A DNA stretch of 64,000 bases from Pigmentiphaga kullae (GTDB lineage Bacteria > Pseudomonadota > Gammaproteobacteria > Burkholderiales > Burkholderiaceae_B): the NCBI RefSeq assembly GCF_004216695.1, contig NZ_SGXC01000002.1:186001-250000 (forward strand), written 5' to 3'. Below, piece after piece: positions 43,511-53,138 of the stretch. The first letter of the stretch is position 1. Each line of letters starts with the position of its first letter. The translations under genes and the position numbers were made by a program. The notes under the pieces are model-generated. The model ran no database searches. It was not told the origin of the DNA and saw nothing but the letters and a program-made list of their open reading frames with translations.

Positions 43511-44782
43511 CTAATTCTTGCGCGCGTAGCGGCCGATGTCCAACCCGTCCAGTTCGATCTCCGGCGTCCGGCCGGCGACAAGGTCGGCCACGATGCGTCC
43601 CGTGCCCGCCGCCATGCTCCATCCCTGCGAACCATGGCCGACGTTCAGGTACAGCCCGGGCAGCCGGGTGGGGCCGAGTATGGGCGGGCCGTCCGGCGTC
43701 ATGGGCCGGGTGCCGGCCCACCAGGTCGCGCGCGAGAAATCCAGCATGCCGGGCATCCAGTCCTGGGCCGCCCTGACCAGCGTGCGCAGGGCCTTGTCGC
43801 GCAAGGCCGGACCGCGCCAGCCCAGCTCGGCCGTGCCGGCGACGCGCAAACGCTGGCCGAGCGGCGTCACGGTTACGCGATAGGTCTCGTCCACGAAGGC
43901 GCGGCGCGGACCGATGACGTCGTTGCGCAGGGGAAGGTTGGCGGCATAGCCGCGCACCGGGTAGATCGGCACGCGCACGCCCAGCCGGGCCAGCAAGGTC
44001 CCGGCGTCGCTGCCCGAGGCCACCACGACCGCCTGCGCGGACAGCGTGCGGCCGTCCTGCAGATGCACGCCGGCGACGATGCCGCCCGCATTCTGCACGG
44101 GCTGGGCGACGGCGTTGAACAGGAACTCGACGCCGCTGCGCTCGCATTCTGCCGCCAGCAGCCGGGCGAACAGCGGGCAGTTGCCCGACTCGTCGTCGGG
44201 GTAATGGATGGCGCCGGCCAGCGGCGTGCCGACGTGCACCGCGTCCTGCAGGTGGACGTCCATCGCGGTGGCTTCCTCGGCGCTCAGCAGCCGGTGGGCG
44301 ATGCCGCTTTCCTGGAGGACCTGGCGGGTGACCTGCGTCGCGTCCACGTCGCGCGGGGTGCGCAGCAGTTGCAGGTAGCCGATCCGGCGCTCGTACTCGA
44401 AACCGTATTCCTCGCGCAGCGCGGCCAGCTGGGCGCGGCTGTAGCGGGCCACGCGCTGCATCGCGCGCTTGTTGGCCGCATAGCGTTCCGCCCGGCACTG
44501 GCCCAGCCATTTCACCAGCCATTTCCACAGCGCCGGGTCCAGCGAGGCGCGCAGCGCCACCGGGGCCTCGCTTTTGAACAGGTGGGCCAGCACGCGGCCC
44601 GGCATGCCCGGGGCGGCCCACGGGGCGGCGTAGTCGGCGGCCAGGATGCCCGCGTTGCCGAAGCTCGATTCCTGGGCGACGCCGCTGCGTCGATCCACGA
44701 CGGTGACCTGCATGCCGTGCCGGTTGAGCCAATAGGCGGTGCATACACCGATGATGCCGGCACCGATCACAATCACACGCAT
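43511..44782 (-). CDS. dadA: D-amino acid dehydrogenase small subunit type flavoprotein
   Basis: 423 residues. The N-terminal FAD motif is VIVIGAGIIGVCTAYWL. The DadA pattern continues with GNAGILAADYAAPWAAPG, YPVRGYAANLP, WAGTRPMTPDGPPILG and the C-terminal NVGHGSQGWSMAAGTG. It oxidises D-amino acids such as D-alanine and feeds electrons to the respiratory chain. No alanine racemase is adjacent. It diverges from purL across about 205 bp and runs into nnr. Confidence 0.88.
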   Translation of the reverse strand: MRVIVIGAGIIGVCTAYWLNRHGMQVTVVDRRSGVAQESSFGNAGILAADYAAPWAAPGMPGRVLAHLFKSEAPVALRASLDPALWKWLVKWLGQCRAERYAANKRAMQRVARYSRAQLAALREEYGFEYERRIGYLQLLRTPRDVDATQVTRQVLQESGIAHRLLSAEEATAMDVHLQDAVHVGTPLAGAIHYPDDESGNCPLFARLLAAECERSGVEFLFNAVAQPVQNAGGIVAGVHLQDGRTLSAQAVVVASGSDAGTLLARLGVRVPIYPVRGYAANLPLRNDVIGPRRAFVDETYRVTVTPLGQRLRVAGTAELGWRGPALRDKALRTLVRAAQDWMPGMLDFSRATWWAGTRPMTPDGPPILGPTRLPGLYLNVGHGSQGWSMAAGTGRIVADLVAGRTPEIELDGLDIGRYARKN

Positions 44783-44987
44783 GGGGTCTGTCGCTTCTTC
44801 TGGTCGAGCCCGTCTTCCCGCCGGAAAGCGAGGGCATTCCGGGGAACGGGCACCGGATTTTAAGCGGGGAGGGCGGGTATTCGCTCGTGGTTTTTCCCGA
44901 TTCCCCGGTACGAAGTAAAATCACGGCTAGTCACGCGCTTTCCTCGCGTTTTCTCCCTCATTTCCTCGGCTTCCCAGCTCGCTTATC

Positions 44988-47900
44988 GTGGCCTCCATCC
45001 TGCGCCTCTCCGGCCCCCTTGCCCTTTCCTCGTTCCGCCGCGACCGCCTGTTGCGCCGACTCCAGGCCCTGAATGCCTCGGTGGCGGATGTCTCGGCCCG
45101 GTTCGTGCATTTCGTCGCCGTGGAGGGCGACCTGGCCGCGGATGACCGCCAGCGCCTGGAGGGCCTGCTGCGCTACGGCGATCCGGCCCCCGAGGCCCAG
45201 CAAGGGCTGGAGCTGCTGGTCGTGCCGCGCCTGGGCACCGTCTCGCCCTGGGCCAGCAAGGCCACCGACATCGCGCACAACTGCGGGCTGGCGCAGGTGC
45301 GCAGGATAGAACGGGCCGTCGCGTACACGGTGATCCCGAAGCGGGGGCTGCTGGGCGCCAAATCGCTGTCGGCGGACGACCTGGCCGCGCTGGCCGGCGC
45401 GCTGCACGACCGCATGACCGAGACCGTGGTCGATGGCGCCTTCGACGGCGCCCCGCTGTTCGCGACCCTGGCCGGCAGGCCCATGCAGACCGTGCCCCTG
45501 CTGGCCGAAGGCGCGCCGGCCCTGGTGGCGGCCAACCGCAGCATGGGACTGGCGCTGTCCGACGACGAGATCGATTACCTGGTCGAGGCCTTCAACGGCC
45601 TGGGGCGGAATCCGACCGACGTCGAGCTGATGATGTTCGCCCAGGCCAACAGCGAGCACTGCCGCCACAAGATCTTCAACGCCCAGTGGGTGATAGACGG
45701 CCAGAGGCAGTCCGAGACCCTGTTCGGCATGATCCGCGCCACGCACAAGGCACAGCCGGAAGGCACCGTGGTGGCCTATTCCGACAACGCCGCCGTCATG
45801 GCCGGGGGCAGGGCGGAGCGCTTCCACGTGCAGCCCGGTACCGACGGCCAGGTGTACGGACGCCGCGAGGCGACGGTCCACACCCTGATGAAGGTCGAGA
45901 CCCACAACCACCCCACGGCCATCTCGCCTTTCCCCGGCGCCTCGACCGGCGCGGGCGGCGAGATCCGCGACGAAGGCGCGACCGGCCGCGGCTCCAAGCC
46001 CAAGGCGGGCCTGACCGGCTTCACGGTGTCGCACCTGCGTTTCGACGACGCCATCGAGCCCTGGGAGCATGACGGCCACGGCGCGCCCGACCGCATCGCC
46101 TCGCCCCTGTCCATCATGATCGAAGGCCCCATAGGCGGGGCCGCGTTCAACAACGAATTCGGCCGGCCCAACCTGCTGGGCTATTTCCGTACCTTCGAGC
46201 AGACCGCGGGCGGCGTGCGCTGGGGCTACCACAAGCCCATCATGATCGCCGGCGGCCTGGGCAGCATCGACGACGGCCTGACCCACAAGAACGACCTGCC
46301 GCCAGGCTCGCTGCTGATCCAGCTGGGCGGACCCGGCATGCGCATCGGCATGGGCGGCGGCGCCGCCTCCAGCATGGGCGTGGGCAGCAATACCGCCGAC
46401 CTGGACTTCGATTCCGTCCAGCGCGGCAACCCCGAGATCGAGCGCCGGGCGCAGGAAGTCATCGACCGCTGCTGGCAGCTCGGCGCCGACAATCCCATCC
46501 AGTCCATCCACGACGTGGGCGCGGGCGGCCTCTCGAATGCCTTCCCCGAACTGGTGGACGGCGCCGGGCGCGGCGCCATATTCGACCTGCGCAACGTCCA
46601 GCTCGAAGAGTCGGGCCTGTCGCCGGCCGAGATCTGGTGCAATGAATCGCAGGAGCGCTACGTGCTGGCCATCCTGCCGCAGGACCTCGAGCGCTTCGAC
46701 GCGCTGGCGCGTCGCGAGCGCTGCCCCTATGCGGTCGTGGGCGTAGCCACCGAGCAGCGCCAATTGCGCGTGGTCGACGGCGAAGGCTTTTCGGCGGGCG
46801 ACGTGGCCGCAGCCGACTGGGCCCGGACCTCGCGTCCGGTGGACGTGCCGGTCGACGTCATCCTGGGCAAGCCGCCCCGCATGGAGCGCGACGTCGCGCG
46901 CCAGCCGGGCGCGGGCGAATCGCTGGACGTGGTCGGTCTGGACCTGGACGACGTGGCCCTGCGCGTGCTGCGCCACCCCACGGTCGCCAACAAGACCTTC
47001 CTGATCACCATCGGCGACCGGACCGTGGGCGGCCTGTCCTCGCGCGACCAGATGGTCGGCCCGTGGCAGGTGCCGGTGGCCGACTGCGCGGTCACGCTGG
47101 CCGACTACAGCGGCACGCGCGGCGAAGCCATGGCCATGGGCGAACGCACTCCGCTGGCCGTCATCGACGCCCCGGCCTCGGGCCGCATGGCCGTGGCCGA
47201 AGCCATCACCAACCTGGTGGCGGCCTCCGTGGTCCGTATCGAAGACGTCAAGATGTCCGCCAACTGGATGGCCGCCTGCGGCGAGCCCGGCCAGGACGCG
47301 GCGCTGTACGACACCGTCAGCGCGGTCAGCGAACTGTGCCGGCGCGTCGGGCTGTCCATCCCCGTGGGCAAGGATTCGCTGTCCATGCGCACGGCCTGGG
47401 ACGAGAACGGCGAACCGCGCCGCGTGGTGGCGCCGGTGTCGCTCATCGTTACCGCCTTCGCGCCGGTGGACGACGTACGCAAGACCCTGACCCCGCAACT
47501 GCGCACCGACCAGGGCGACACGACCCTGATCCTGGTCGATCTGGGGCGCGGCAAGCACCGCCTGGGCGGTTCCGTGCTGGCCCAGGTCATCGGCCAGGTC
47601 GGCCAGCAGGCGCCCGACATCGATGCCCCCGACGACCTGCGCGCCTTCTTCGCCGCGATCCGCACCCTGGCCGACAGCGGCGTGATCCTGGCCTACCACG
47701 ACCGTTCCGACGGCGGATTGTTCGCCACGCTGTGCGAAATGGCCTTTGCCGGCCATACCGGCCTGTCGATCAACCTGGACATGCTTACCCTGGATCCGTA
47801 TGCGTCGGACTGGGGCGATTTCAAGATCCGGCCGGAACAGGTCGCCGTGCAGCGCGACGAACTGACGATCAAGGCGTTGTTCTCCGAAGAGGCGGGGGCC

Positions 47901-49013
47901 GTCATCCAGGTGCCCGCTGCCAGCCGCGACGCGGTGATGGAAGTACTGCGCGGCGCCGGACTGTCGGCCCACTCGCACGTGATCGGCGAACCCAACGGCC
48001 GCGACGAGATCGAGTTCTACCGCGACGCCCGCAGGATCTGGGGCAAGCCGCGCGCCGAACTCGGCAAGGCCTGGAGCGAGGTCAGCCGCCGCATCATGAC
48101 GCTGCGCGACAACCCCGACTGCGCGCAGGCCGAATTCGACCTGTGGGACGACGTCGCCAATCCCGGCCTGTCGCCCAAGGTCGATTTCGACCCGCAGGAA
48201 GACATCGCCGCCCCCATGATCGCCACCGGCGCGCGCCCGCGCATGGCCATCCTGCGCGAACAGGGCTGCAACAGCCAGGTCGAGATGGCCTATGCCTTCG
48301 ACCGCGCCGGCTTCGAGTCCTGGGACGTGCACATGACCGACCTGCTGAGCGGACGCATCGACCTGTCCAGCTTCAAGGGACTGGTCGCCGTCGGCGGCTT
48401 CAGCTACGGCGACGTGCTGGGCGCCGGCGAAGGCTGGGCCAAGACCATCCAGTACAACGCGGTGCTGGCCGACATGTTCGCGGCCTACTTCGGCCGCGGC
48501 GACACCTTCGCGCTGGGCGTGTGCAACGGCTGCCAGATGCTGGCGGCGCTGGCCCCCATGATCCCGGGCGCCCAGGACTGGCCGCGCTTCACGCGCAACC
48601 GCTCGGAAAAGTTCGAGGCCCGCTTCTCGCTGGTCGAGATCCCCGAGTCGCCGTCCATCTTCTTCGACGGGATGGCCGGCTCGCGCATGCCCATCGCCGT
48701 TTCCCACGGCGAAGGCTATGCCGACTTCTCGCAGCAGGGCAGGACCGACGCGGCGCTGGCCGCCATGCGTTTCGTCGATCACGCCGGCAAGCCGACCGAG
48801 GTCTATCCCTACAACCCCAACGGCAGCGCCGGCGGCCTGGCCGGCGTCACCACGGCGGACGGCCGCTTCACCGCCCTGATGCCGCACCCCGAGCGGGTGT
48901 TCCGCAACGTGCAAATGTCGTGGAGTCCTGCCTCGTGGGGCGAACGCGACAGCGGCGGCGAGTTCTCGCCGTGGATGCGCATGTTCCGCAACGCGCGCCG
49001 CTGGACGACATGA
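44988..49013 (+). CDS. purL: Phosphoribosylformylglycinamidine synthase (single-chain)
   Basis: 1341 residues, the large gammaproteobacterial/betaproteobacterial form. The start is GTG at 44988 ([16 protein letters not shown]). It has an N-terminal PurS-like domain, two AIR-synthase-like repeats ([35 protein letters not shown]), and a C-terminal glutaminase with nucleophile Cys in GVCNGCQM and SHGEGYA and PHPERVFR for His/Glu. It converts FGAR, glutamine and ATP to FGAM, the fourth step of purine synthesis. A TAAAAT -10-like box is at 44916-44921 without a clear -35. Confidence 0.97.
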   Translation: MASILRLSGPLALSSFRRDRLLRRLQALNASVADVSARFVHFVAVEGDLAADDRQRLEGLLRYGDPAPEAQQGLELLVVPRLGTVSPWASKATDIAHNCGLAQVRRIERAVAYTVIPKRGLLGAKSLSADDLAALAGALHDRMTETVVDGAFDGAPLFATLAGRPMQTVPLLAEGAPALVAANRSMGLALSDDEIDYLVEAFNGLGRNPTDVELMMFAQANSEHCRHKIFNAQWVIDGQRQSETLFGMIRATHKAQPEGTVVAYSDNAAVMAGGRAERFHVQPGTDGQVYGRREATVHTLMKVETHNHPTAISPFPGASTGAGGEIRDEGATGRGSKPKAGLTGFTVSHLRFDDAIEPWEHDGHGAPDRIASPLSIMIEGPIGGAAFNNEFGRPNLLGYFRTFEQTAGGVRWGYHKPIMIAGGLGSIDDGLTHKNDLPPGSLLIQLGGPGMRIGMGGGAASSMGVGSNTADLDFDSVQRGNPEIERRAQEVIDRCWQLGADNPIQSIHDVGAGGLSNAFPELVDGAGRGAIFDLRNVQLEESGLSPAEIWCNESQERYVLAILPQDLERFDALARRERCPYAVVGVATEQRQLRVVDGEGFSAGDVAAADWARTSRPVDVPVDVILGKPPRMERDVARQPGAGESLDVVGLDLDDVALRVLRHPTVANKTFLITIGDRTVGGLSSRDQMVGPWQVPVADCAVTLADYSGTRGEAMAMGERTPLAVIDAPASGRMAVAEAITNLVAASVVRIEDVKMSANWMAACGEPGQDAALYDTVSAVSELCRRVGLSIPVGKDSLSMRTAWDENGEPRRVVAPVSLIVTAFAPVDDVRKTLTPQLRTDQGDTTLILVDLGRGKHRLGGSVLAQVIGQVGQQAPDIDAPDDLRAFFAAIRTLADSGVILAYHDRSDGGLFATLCEMAFAGHTGLSINLDMLTLDPYASDWGDFKIRPEQVAVQRDELTIKALFSEEAGAVIQVPAASRDAVMEVLRGAGLSAHSHVIGEPNGRDEIEFYRDARRIWGKPRAELGKAWSEVSRRIMTLRDNPDCAQAEFDLWDDVANPGLSPKVDFDPQEDIAAPMIATGARPRMAILREQGCNSQVEMAYAFDRAGFESWDVHMTDLLSGRIDLSSFKGLVAVGGFSYGDVLGAGEGWAKTIQYNAVLADMFAAYFGRGDTFALGVCNGCQMLAALAPMIPGAQDWPRFTRNRSEKFEARFSLVEIPESPSIFFDGMAGSRMPIAVSHGEGYADFSQQGRTDAALAAMRFVDHAGKPTEVYPYNPNGSAGGLAGVTTADGRFTALMPHPERVFRNVQMSWSPASWGERDSGGEFSPWMRMFRNARRWTT

Positions 49014-49029
49014 ACCGCGGCAAATAAAA

Positions 49030-49050
49030 ACCCCGGGCAAGGCCCGGGGT
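49030..49050 (-). terminator. Rho-independent terminator of porin 1 (also downstream of purL)
   Basis: ACCCCGGGC and GCCCGGGGT form a perfect 9-bp stem with a 3-nt loop. The T-run (TTTTTATTTG) follows only on the minus strand, so it serves the porin gene. A second perfect hairpin (GGCAGCC-TG-GGCTGCC, 49060-49075) lies between it and the porin stop. Confidence 0.88.
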
Positions 49051-49105
49051 GCGAGGGCTGGCAGCCTGGGCTGCCGGCATGGGGGCCGCCTAGCGGCCCT
49101 TTTTC

Positions 49106-50158
49106 TTAGAAGCGGTGCTGCAGGCCGACGGCGAGTTGGCGATAGGTCATATCGCGGTTCTCGTCGAAGTTGCGCACGTCGTTGTCGGCGAAGAACGCAT
49201 ACAGGTTGGTGCGCTTGGACAGATCGTAGGTGTAGCCGACGGCCCAGCCGTTCACCTTGGACTTGGTGGCCTTTTGCCAGGCGGCGTACAGCTTGCCGGG
49301 GCCGATCGGGGCGCTGGCACCGATGGTGTAGGCACTGTCGCTGGAGAACTGGCCGCCCGTCGCTACCACGCCGTTGTAGCCGTTCAGGAAGGCGGGGGTG
49401 ATGTTGTTGGCCTTGGCGTAACCGGCGTGGATGGCGGCGACGCCGAAGTCGTACGATGCACCGACGGTCAGGTTGCGGAAGGTCTTGGTGCCAGGCAGCG
49501 GCGATTCCACTTGCTGGTACGTCAATACGCCTTTGATTGGCCCATTGTCGTACTTCAGGCCGGCATCGATCATGCGGTTGTTCTTGCCGCTTTCCGGTAC
49601 TTCGCTTTCGCCGCTCGGGCTGGCGAAGGCGTTGAAGCTGTAACCGACACCGGCCTGGATGCCGTAGAACGAGGGGCTGTAGTAGTAGACCGAGTTGTTG
49701 ACCCGGCCGCCGCCCATCACGGCGTCGTTATAGGCGAAGGTGCTGCCGATGCTGGCGGTGCTGAAGCTCAGGCCGAACGGGTTGGCGATGCCAGCAGCCC
49801 ACATGAAGGCCAGGTTGGTGGTGCGGCCCAGAGTCAGGCGGCCGGCTTGGGCGCTTTCGAGACCGACGAAGGCGTAGCGGCCGAACAGGCGGCCGTGGGT
49901 TTGTTGGCCGTTATCCACCGTGAAGCCGTTTTCCAGGGTGAAGATGGCCTTCAGGCCATTGCCCAAGTCTTCCGAACCGCGCATACCGAAGCGGGATTGG
50001 CTCATCAGGCCGCTATCGATACCTTTGACGGACTGGCCATCGCGCTTGGCGTAGTTGAAGCCCGCATCGACCAGGCCGTACAGCGTAACGGAGCTCTGTG
50101 CGTGAGCGGCGCCGGCAAAGCCTGCCAGCAGGGCGGTCGCGAGTAGGGTTTTTTTCAT
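49106..50158 (-). CDS. Outer-membrane general porin (gram-negative type), paralogue 1
   Basis: 350 residues. The signal peptide MKKTLLATALLAGFAGAAHA is followed by QSSVTLYGLVDAG, the first beta-strand typical of Burkholderiales/Neisserial porins. Other landmarks are RFGMRGSEDLGNGLKA, TLENGFTVDNGQQ, GRYAFVGLES and FGLSF near the constriction loop, and the C-terminal QHRF with the terminal Phe needed for BAM insertion. It should be a 16-stranded trimeric channel for small hydrophilic solutes. It is a clear paralogue of the next gene, with near-identical framework and diverged surface loops. Confidence 0.94.
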   Translation of the reverse strand: MKKTLLATALLAGFAGAAHAQSSVTLYGLVDAGFNYAKRDGQSVKGIDSGLMSQSRFGMRGSEDLGNGLKAIFTLENGFTVDNGQQTHGRLFGRYAFVGLESAQAGRLTLGRTTNLAFMWAAGIANPFGLSFSTASIGSTFAYNDAVMGGGRVNNSVYYYSPSFYGIQAGVGYSFNAFASPSGESEVPESGKNNRMIDAGLKYDNGPIKGVLTYQQVESPLPGTKTFRNLTVGASYDFGVAAIHAGYAKANNITPAFLNGYNGVVATGGQFSSDSAYTIGASAPIGPGKLYAAWQKATKSKVNGWAVGYTYDLSKRTNLYAFFADNDVRNFDENRDMTYRQLAVGLQHRF

Positions 50159-50303
50159 TTACTTGGTCTCCAGCTGAAAAACACTCGACAAGTTGGCTGA
50201 CGTCCCGGCGGGGTCGGTCCGAGACCGGCTCCTTCGGCGCGCAGTCGCCGTCTGATTCCGATTTCCAGGCCATGCTGCTTAGGCTGCGAAGAAATCTGAA
50301 GAA

Positions 50304-50332
50304 ATTTCACCAGAAAGGATTAAGAGTGCCAA
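50304..50332 (-). promoter_or_regulatory. Promoter of porin 1, shared with porin 2
   Basis: On the minus strand TTGGCA (50327-50332) and TGAAAT (50304-50309) are 17 bp apart. The block CCTTTCTGGTGAAAT and the following TTCTTC-rich stretch are nearly identical in front of porin 2. The leader is about 140 nt. The remaining gap sequence (50333-50481) shows no gene. Confidence 0.7.
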
Positions 50333-50481
50333 CTGTTAAATCTGGTGCGATATTCAGTGATGTTGCGATTCCGTCTAAACCAATTGGTCTTGTCGTTGTT
50401 CGCGCAACAGGAAAAGGGGGGTGTTACATCCGGCAACGTAAGAACGCGGAGAGCACCATCGTGACCGGAGCGGCAAAGAAA

Positions 50482-50502
50482 AACCCCGCACAAGGCGGGG
50501 TT
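50482..50502 (-). terminator. Rho-independent terminator of porin 2
   Basis: AACCCCGC and GCGGGGTT form a perfect 8-bp stem with a 5-nt loop. On the minus strand a TTTTCTTT run follows. Confidence 0.9.
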
Positions 50503-50517
50503 CATGCTTGTTCGCGT

Positions 50518-50556
50518 CGGGGCCGAGGCCCCGTCGATACCGGCTAAACCGGTATC
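50518..50556 (-). other. Two consecutive 3'-UTR hairpins of porin 2
   Basis: Directly after the porin 2 stop lie GATACCGG/CCGGTATC (50536-50556, 5-nt loop) and CGGGGCC/GGCCCCG (50518-50533, 2-nt loop), both perfect. With the terminator they make three stacked hairpins that could shield the abundant porin mRNA from 3' exonucleases. Confidence 0.55.
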
Positions 50557-50562
50557 AAGTGC

Positions 50563-51609
50563 TTAGAAGCGGTGTTGCAGGCCCAGAGCGAACTGGCGGT
50601 TGCTCAGGTCCTTCTTGGCGGCGAAATCACGGACTTCACCCTCGACGAAGAAGGCGTACAGGTTGGTGCGCTTCGACAGGTCGTAGGTATAGCCGATAGC
50701 CCAGTTGTTGGACTTGGACTTGGTCGCCTTTTGGTAGGCAGCGTAGGCCTTGCCGGGTCCCAGAGGAGCGCTCAGGCCGATCGTGTAGGCGTTGTCCTTG
50801 GTGAAGTCGGCGGACGTGGCGTTGATGGCGCCGTTGTAGCCAGCGACAGTGCGGATGCCCTTGGCGTTGGCGTAGCCAGCGTACACAGCCACGACGCCGA
50901 AGTCGTAGTTGGCACCCAGCGTCAGGTTCTTGAACTTGCCGTTGTTGGCGGTCAGCTGCGACGGGTTCAGGTACTGGTACGTCAGCACGGCCTTCAGGGG
51001 ACCGTTGTCATACTTCAAGCCCAGGTCGATCAGGCGATCGTTGTTCTTGTTGCCGGCGACTTCCGTGTCGGGGTTCGACTGGAAGCTGTAACCGATGGCG
51101 CCTTGGAAGCCGGAGAAGTTGGGCGAGTAGTAGTAGATCGAGTTGTTGACACGACCCAGGCCCAGATCGGCGTCGTTGTAGCCGAAGGTGCTGCCGACGG
51201 TGGCGCTGCTGAAGCTCAGGCCGAAGGGGTTGACGATGCCGGCGGCCCACATGAAGGCCAGGTTCGTCGTGCGGCCCAGGGTCAGGCGGCCAGCGGAGGC
51301 GCTTTCCAGGCCGACGAAGGCGTAGCGGCCGAACAGGCGGCCTTGGGTTTGTTGGCCGTTGTCAACGGTGAAGCCGTTTTCCAGGGTGAAAATGGCCTTC
51401 AGACCACCGCCGATGTCTTCCGAACCACGGATACCCCAGCGCGACTGGCCTTGCAGACCGCTGTCGATACCCATGCGGCTCTTGTTGCCTTCGAGCTTGG
51501 TGTAGTTGAAGCCAGCGTCAACCAAACCATACAGCGTGACGTTGCTTTGCGCTTGAGCGGCACCTGCGAAGCCAGCCAGCAGCGCGGCGGCAAGAAGGGT
51601 CTTCTTCAT
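50563..51609 (-). CDS. Outer-membrane general porin, paralogue 2
   Basis: 348 residues. Signal peptide MKKTLLAAALLAGFAGAAQA, mature start QSNVTLYGLVDAG, C-terminal QHRF. Residue for residue it follows paralogue 1 in the strands (TLENGFTVDNGQQ, GRYAFVGLES, TNLAFMWAAG), while loops such as the one after SYNF/FQSNPDTEVAGNK differ. It is the Bordetella major-porin type. It has its own promoter and its own terminator, so the two paralogues can be expressed independently and perhaps in alternation. Confidence 0.94.
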   Translation of the reverse strand: MKKTLLAAALLAGFAGAAQAQSNVTLYGLVDAGFNYTKLEGNKSRMGIDSGLQGQSRWGIRGSEDIGGGLKAIFTLENGFTVDNGQQTQGRLFGRYAFVGLESASAGRLTLGRTTNLAFMWAAGIVNPFGLSFSSATVGSTFGYNDADLGLGRVNNSIYYYSPNFSGFQGAIGYSFQSNPDTEVAGNKNNDRLIDLGLKYDNGPLKAVLTYQYLNPSQLTANNGKFKNLTLGANYDFGVVAVYAGYANAKGIRTVAGYNGAINATSADFTKDNAYTIGLSAPLGPGKAYAAYQKATKSKSNNWAIGYTYDLSKRTNLYAFFVEGEVRDFAAKKDLSNRQFALGLQHRF

Positions 51610-51756
51610 TTAAATAGGTCTCCAGCGGAGTGAGTAACTCGATAAGCCGAAGGGACGAGTCGGAAGACAGCATTGCTGCCGCTTTCCCCCAAGACAAGCC
51701 CCCCGTCTTGCTCATGATTTCTACGCGATGTACTTGCTGTGAAGAAATCTCGAAGA

Positions 51757-51785
51757 ATTTCACCAGAAAGCCCCTGGGGTGCCAA
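51757..51785 (-). promoter_or_regulatory. Promoter of porin 2
   Basis: TTGGCA (51780-51785) and TGAAAT (51757-51762), 17 bp apart, in the same sequence block as in front of porin 1. The leader is about 140 nt and contains a CAAGAC/GTCTTG hairpin (51690-51710). Between 51786 and 51907 I see nothing else. Confidence 0.7.
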
Positions 51786-51907
51786 TAGTTAATTCCCTTG
51801 CAATAAAAATGTGTTGTGCTTTGCTCTAAGGTTTTGTTACCTAATTGCAACCTCGGAGGGGGGCGGCATGACGAATGTCCAGCGTTGCCGGGGCGGAGGC
51901 AAGAAAA

Positions 51908-51951
51908 ATGCCCCGTAACTCACGCCTGTAGGCACTGGTTTTACGGGGCAT
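51908..51951 (-). terminator. Two-tier terminator after the parvulin gene
   Basis: On the minus strand an 11-bp perfect stem (ATGCCCCGTAA with TTACGGGGCAT) closes a 22-nt loop that itself holds a GCCT/AGGC hairpin, followed by TTTTTCTT. A smaller CAGGG/CCCTG hairpin lies at 51963-51975. The unusually long loop could also be the 3' end of a small RNA processed from the parvulin mRNA. Confidence 0.8.
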
Positions 51952-52031
51952 CAGGTTCAACCCAGGGAAACCCTGATTGTTGAAAATTTAATTATCGGGA
52001 CAGCGTTTTTTGTTGGTTGAATCCAACAAAC

Positions 52032-52799
52032 TTACTGGATCTTGGCCTTTTCGCGCAGGCTGGTCTGGAAATCACGCAGCTTGGTCTGGCGCAGGGATTC
52101 CTCGATTTGCGGGCGCAGCTGCTCCAGCGGGGGGAATTGGACCGGGCGCACGTCGTCCAGGCGGATCACGTGCCAGCCGAACTGGGTCTGCACCGGCGCT
52201 TCCGTGGTCTGGCCCTTCTGCAGCGCGGCCAGCGCGTCGGCGAACGGCTTGACGTAGGTGCTGGAGGGCGCCCAGTCCAGGCTGCCGCCGTTGGCGGCCG
52301 AGCCGGGGTCCTTGGATTGCTTGGCGAGGTCCTCGAACTTCGCTCCCTTCTTCAGCTGGGCGATGATGTCCTTGGCCTGGGCCTCGCTTTCGACCAGGAT
52401 GTGGCGGGCCTGGTATTCCTTGTCGCCCTGGGCGCTCTTGACGCGGTCGTACTCGGCCTGGATGTCCTGCGGCGAGACCGGGTTCTTGGCCAGGAAGTCG
52501 TTGAACAGGCCGCGGATCAGCACGCTCTGGCGGGTCAGGTCGATTTCGGCCTGGACTTCGGGCTGCTTGGCGACGCCGCGCTTGTCGGCTTCCTGCAGGA
52601 AGATTTCACGGTTGATCAGTTCTTCCCGGATCTGCTCGCGCAACTGGGGGGAGTCGGGCTGGCCCTGCTTGGTCAGCAGCTTGACGAATTGGTCCACGCG
52701 CGACGAGGGGATGGCCTTGCCGTTGACCACGGCGGCATTCTGCGCAAAAACCGGAGCGGCCAGGGTCAGCGCGGCAGCCATCATCAAAACACGCTTCAT
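52032..52799 (-). CDS. Periplasmic parvulin-type peptidyl-prolyl isomerase (Par27-like)
   Basis: 255 residues. The signal peptide MKRVLMMAAALTLAAPVFA is probably cleaved before QNAAVVNGK. A helical N-domain (about 20-130) precedes one rotamase domain (about 131-225; YQARHILVESEAQAK, KDPGSAANGGSLDW, TQFGWHVIRLDD) and a short C-terminal helix. This layout matches Par27 of Bordetella pertussis, a chaperone and isomerase for outer-membrane and secreted proteins. It is last of the yciB-bolA-parvulin operon. Confidence 0.9.
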   Translation of the reverse strand: MKRVLMMAAALTLAAPVFAQNAAVVNGKAIPSSRVDQFVKLLTKQGQPDSPQLREQIREELINREIFLQEADKRGVAKQPEVQAEIDLTRQSVLIRGLFNDFLAKNPVSPQDIQAEYDRVKSAQGDKEYQARHILVESEAQAKDIIAQLKKGAKFEDLAKQSKDPGSAANGGSLDWAPSSTYVKPFADALAALQKGQTTEAPVQTQFGWHVIRLDDVRPVQFPPLEQLRPQIEESLRQTKLRDFQTSLREKAKIQ

Positions 52800-52853
52800 G
52801 TATGGAAGTCCTTGAAGGTAGAGGGGGAGTGAGGTCGGTTGAAAAGACCGGGC

Positions 52854-53138
52854 TCAAGAGGTTGGTGCGGAATCTTCTTCTGGTGTCAGCGCCTGGAGCG
52901 CCAGCGCGTGGATGTGCGCCGGCATCAAGTCTGCCAATCGATCATACACCAGCCTATGCCTGGCTACCCGGTTGAGCCCGGCGAAACGGGGCGAAACAAT
53001 GCGTAGCCGGAAGTGTCCGGCGCCGCCGGCCGCGCCGGCATGCCCGGCATGCAGGTGGGATTCGTCCTGCACGTCCAGGGTGATGGGGTCGAGGGGCTGC
53101 AGGCGCTGCCGGATCCCCGCGATGCGGTCGGCGTTCAT
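52854..53138 (-). CDS. BolA-family protein
   Basis: 94 residues from the ATG at 53138, which overlaps the yciB stop as ATGA. The BolA motifs are DESHLHAGHAG, HFRLRIVSPRFAGLNRVARHRLVYDRLADLM and a histidine (HLHAGH/HIHAL) that can coordinate an Fe-S cluster with a monothiol glutaredoxin. BolA proteins take part in Fe-S trafficking and in stress regulation. The short insert GAAGGAGH is family-typical. Confidence 0.9.
   Translation of the reverse strand: MNADRIAGIRQRLQPLDPITLDVQDESHLHAGHAGAAGGAGHFRLRIVSPRFAGLNRVARHRLVYDRLADLMPAHIHALALQALTPEEDSAPTS

Noticed and set aside
44958-49040. 1360-aa open frame antisense to purL
   Set aside because: Low-complexity His/Gln/Arg/Gly-rich translation produced by the codon bias of purL; no ribosome site or domain.
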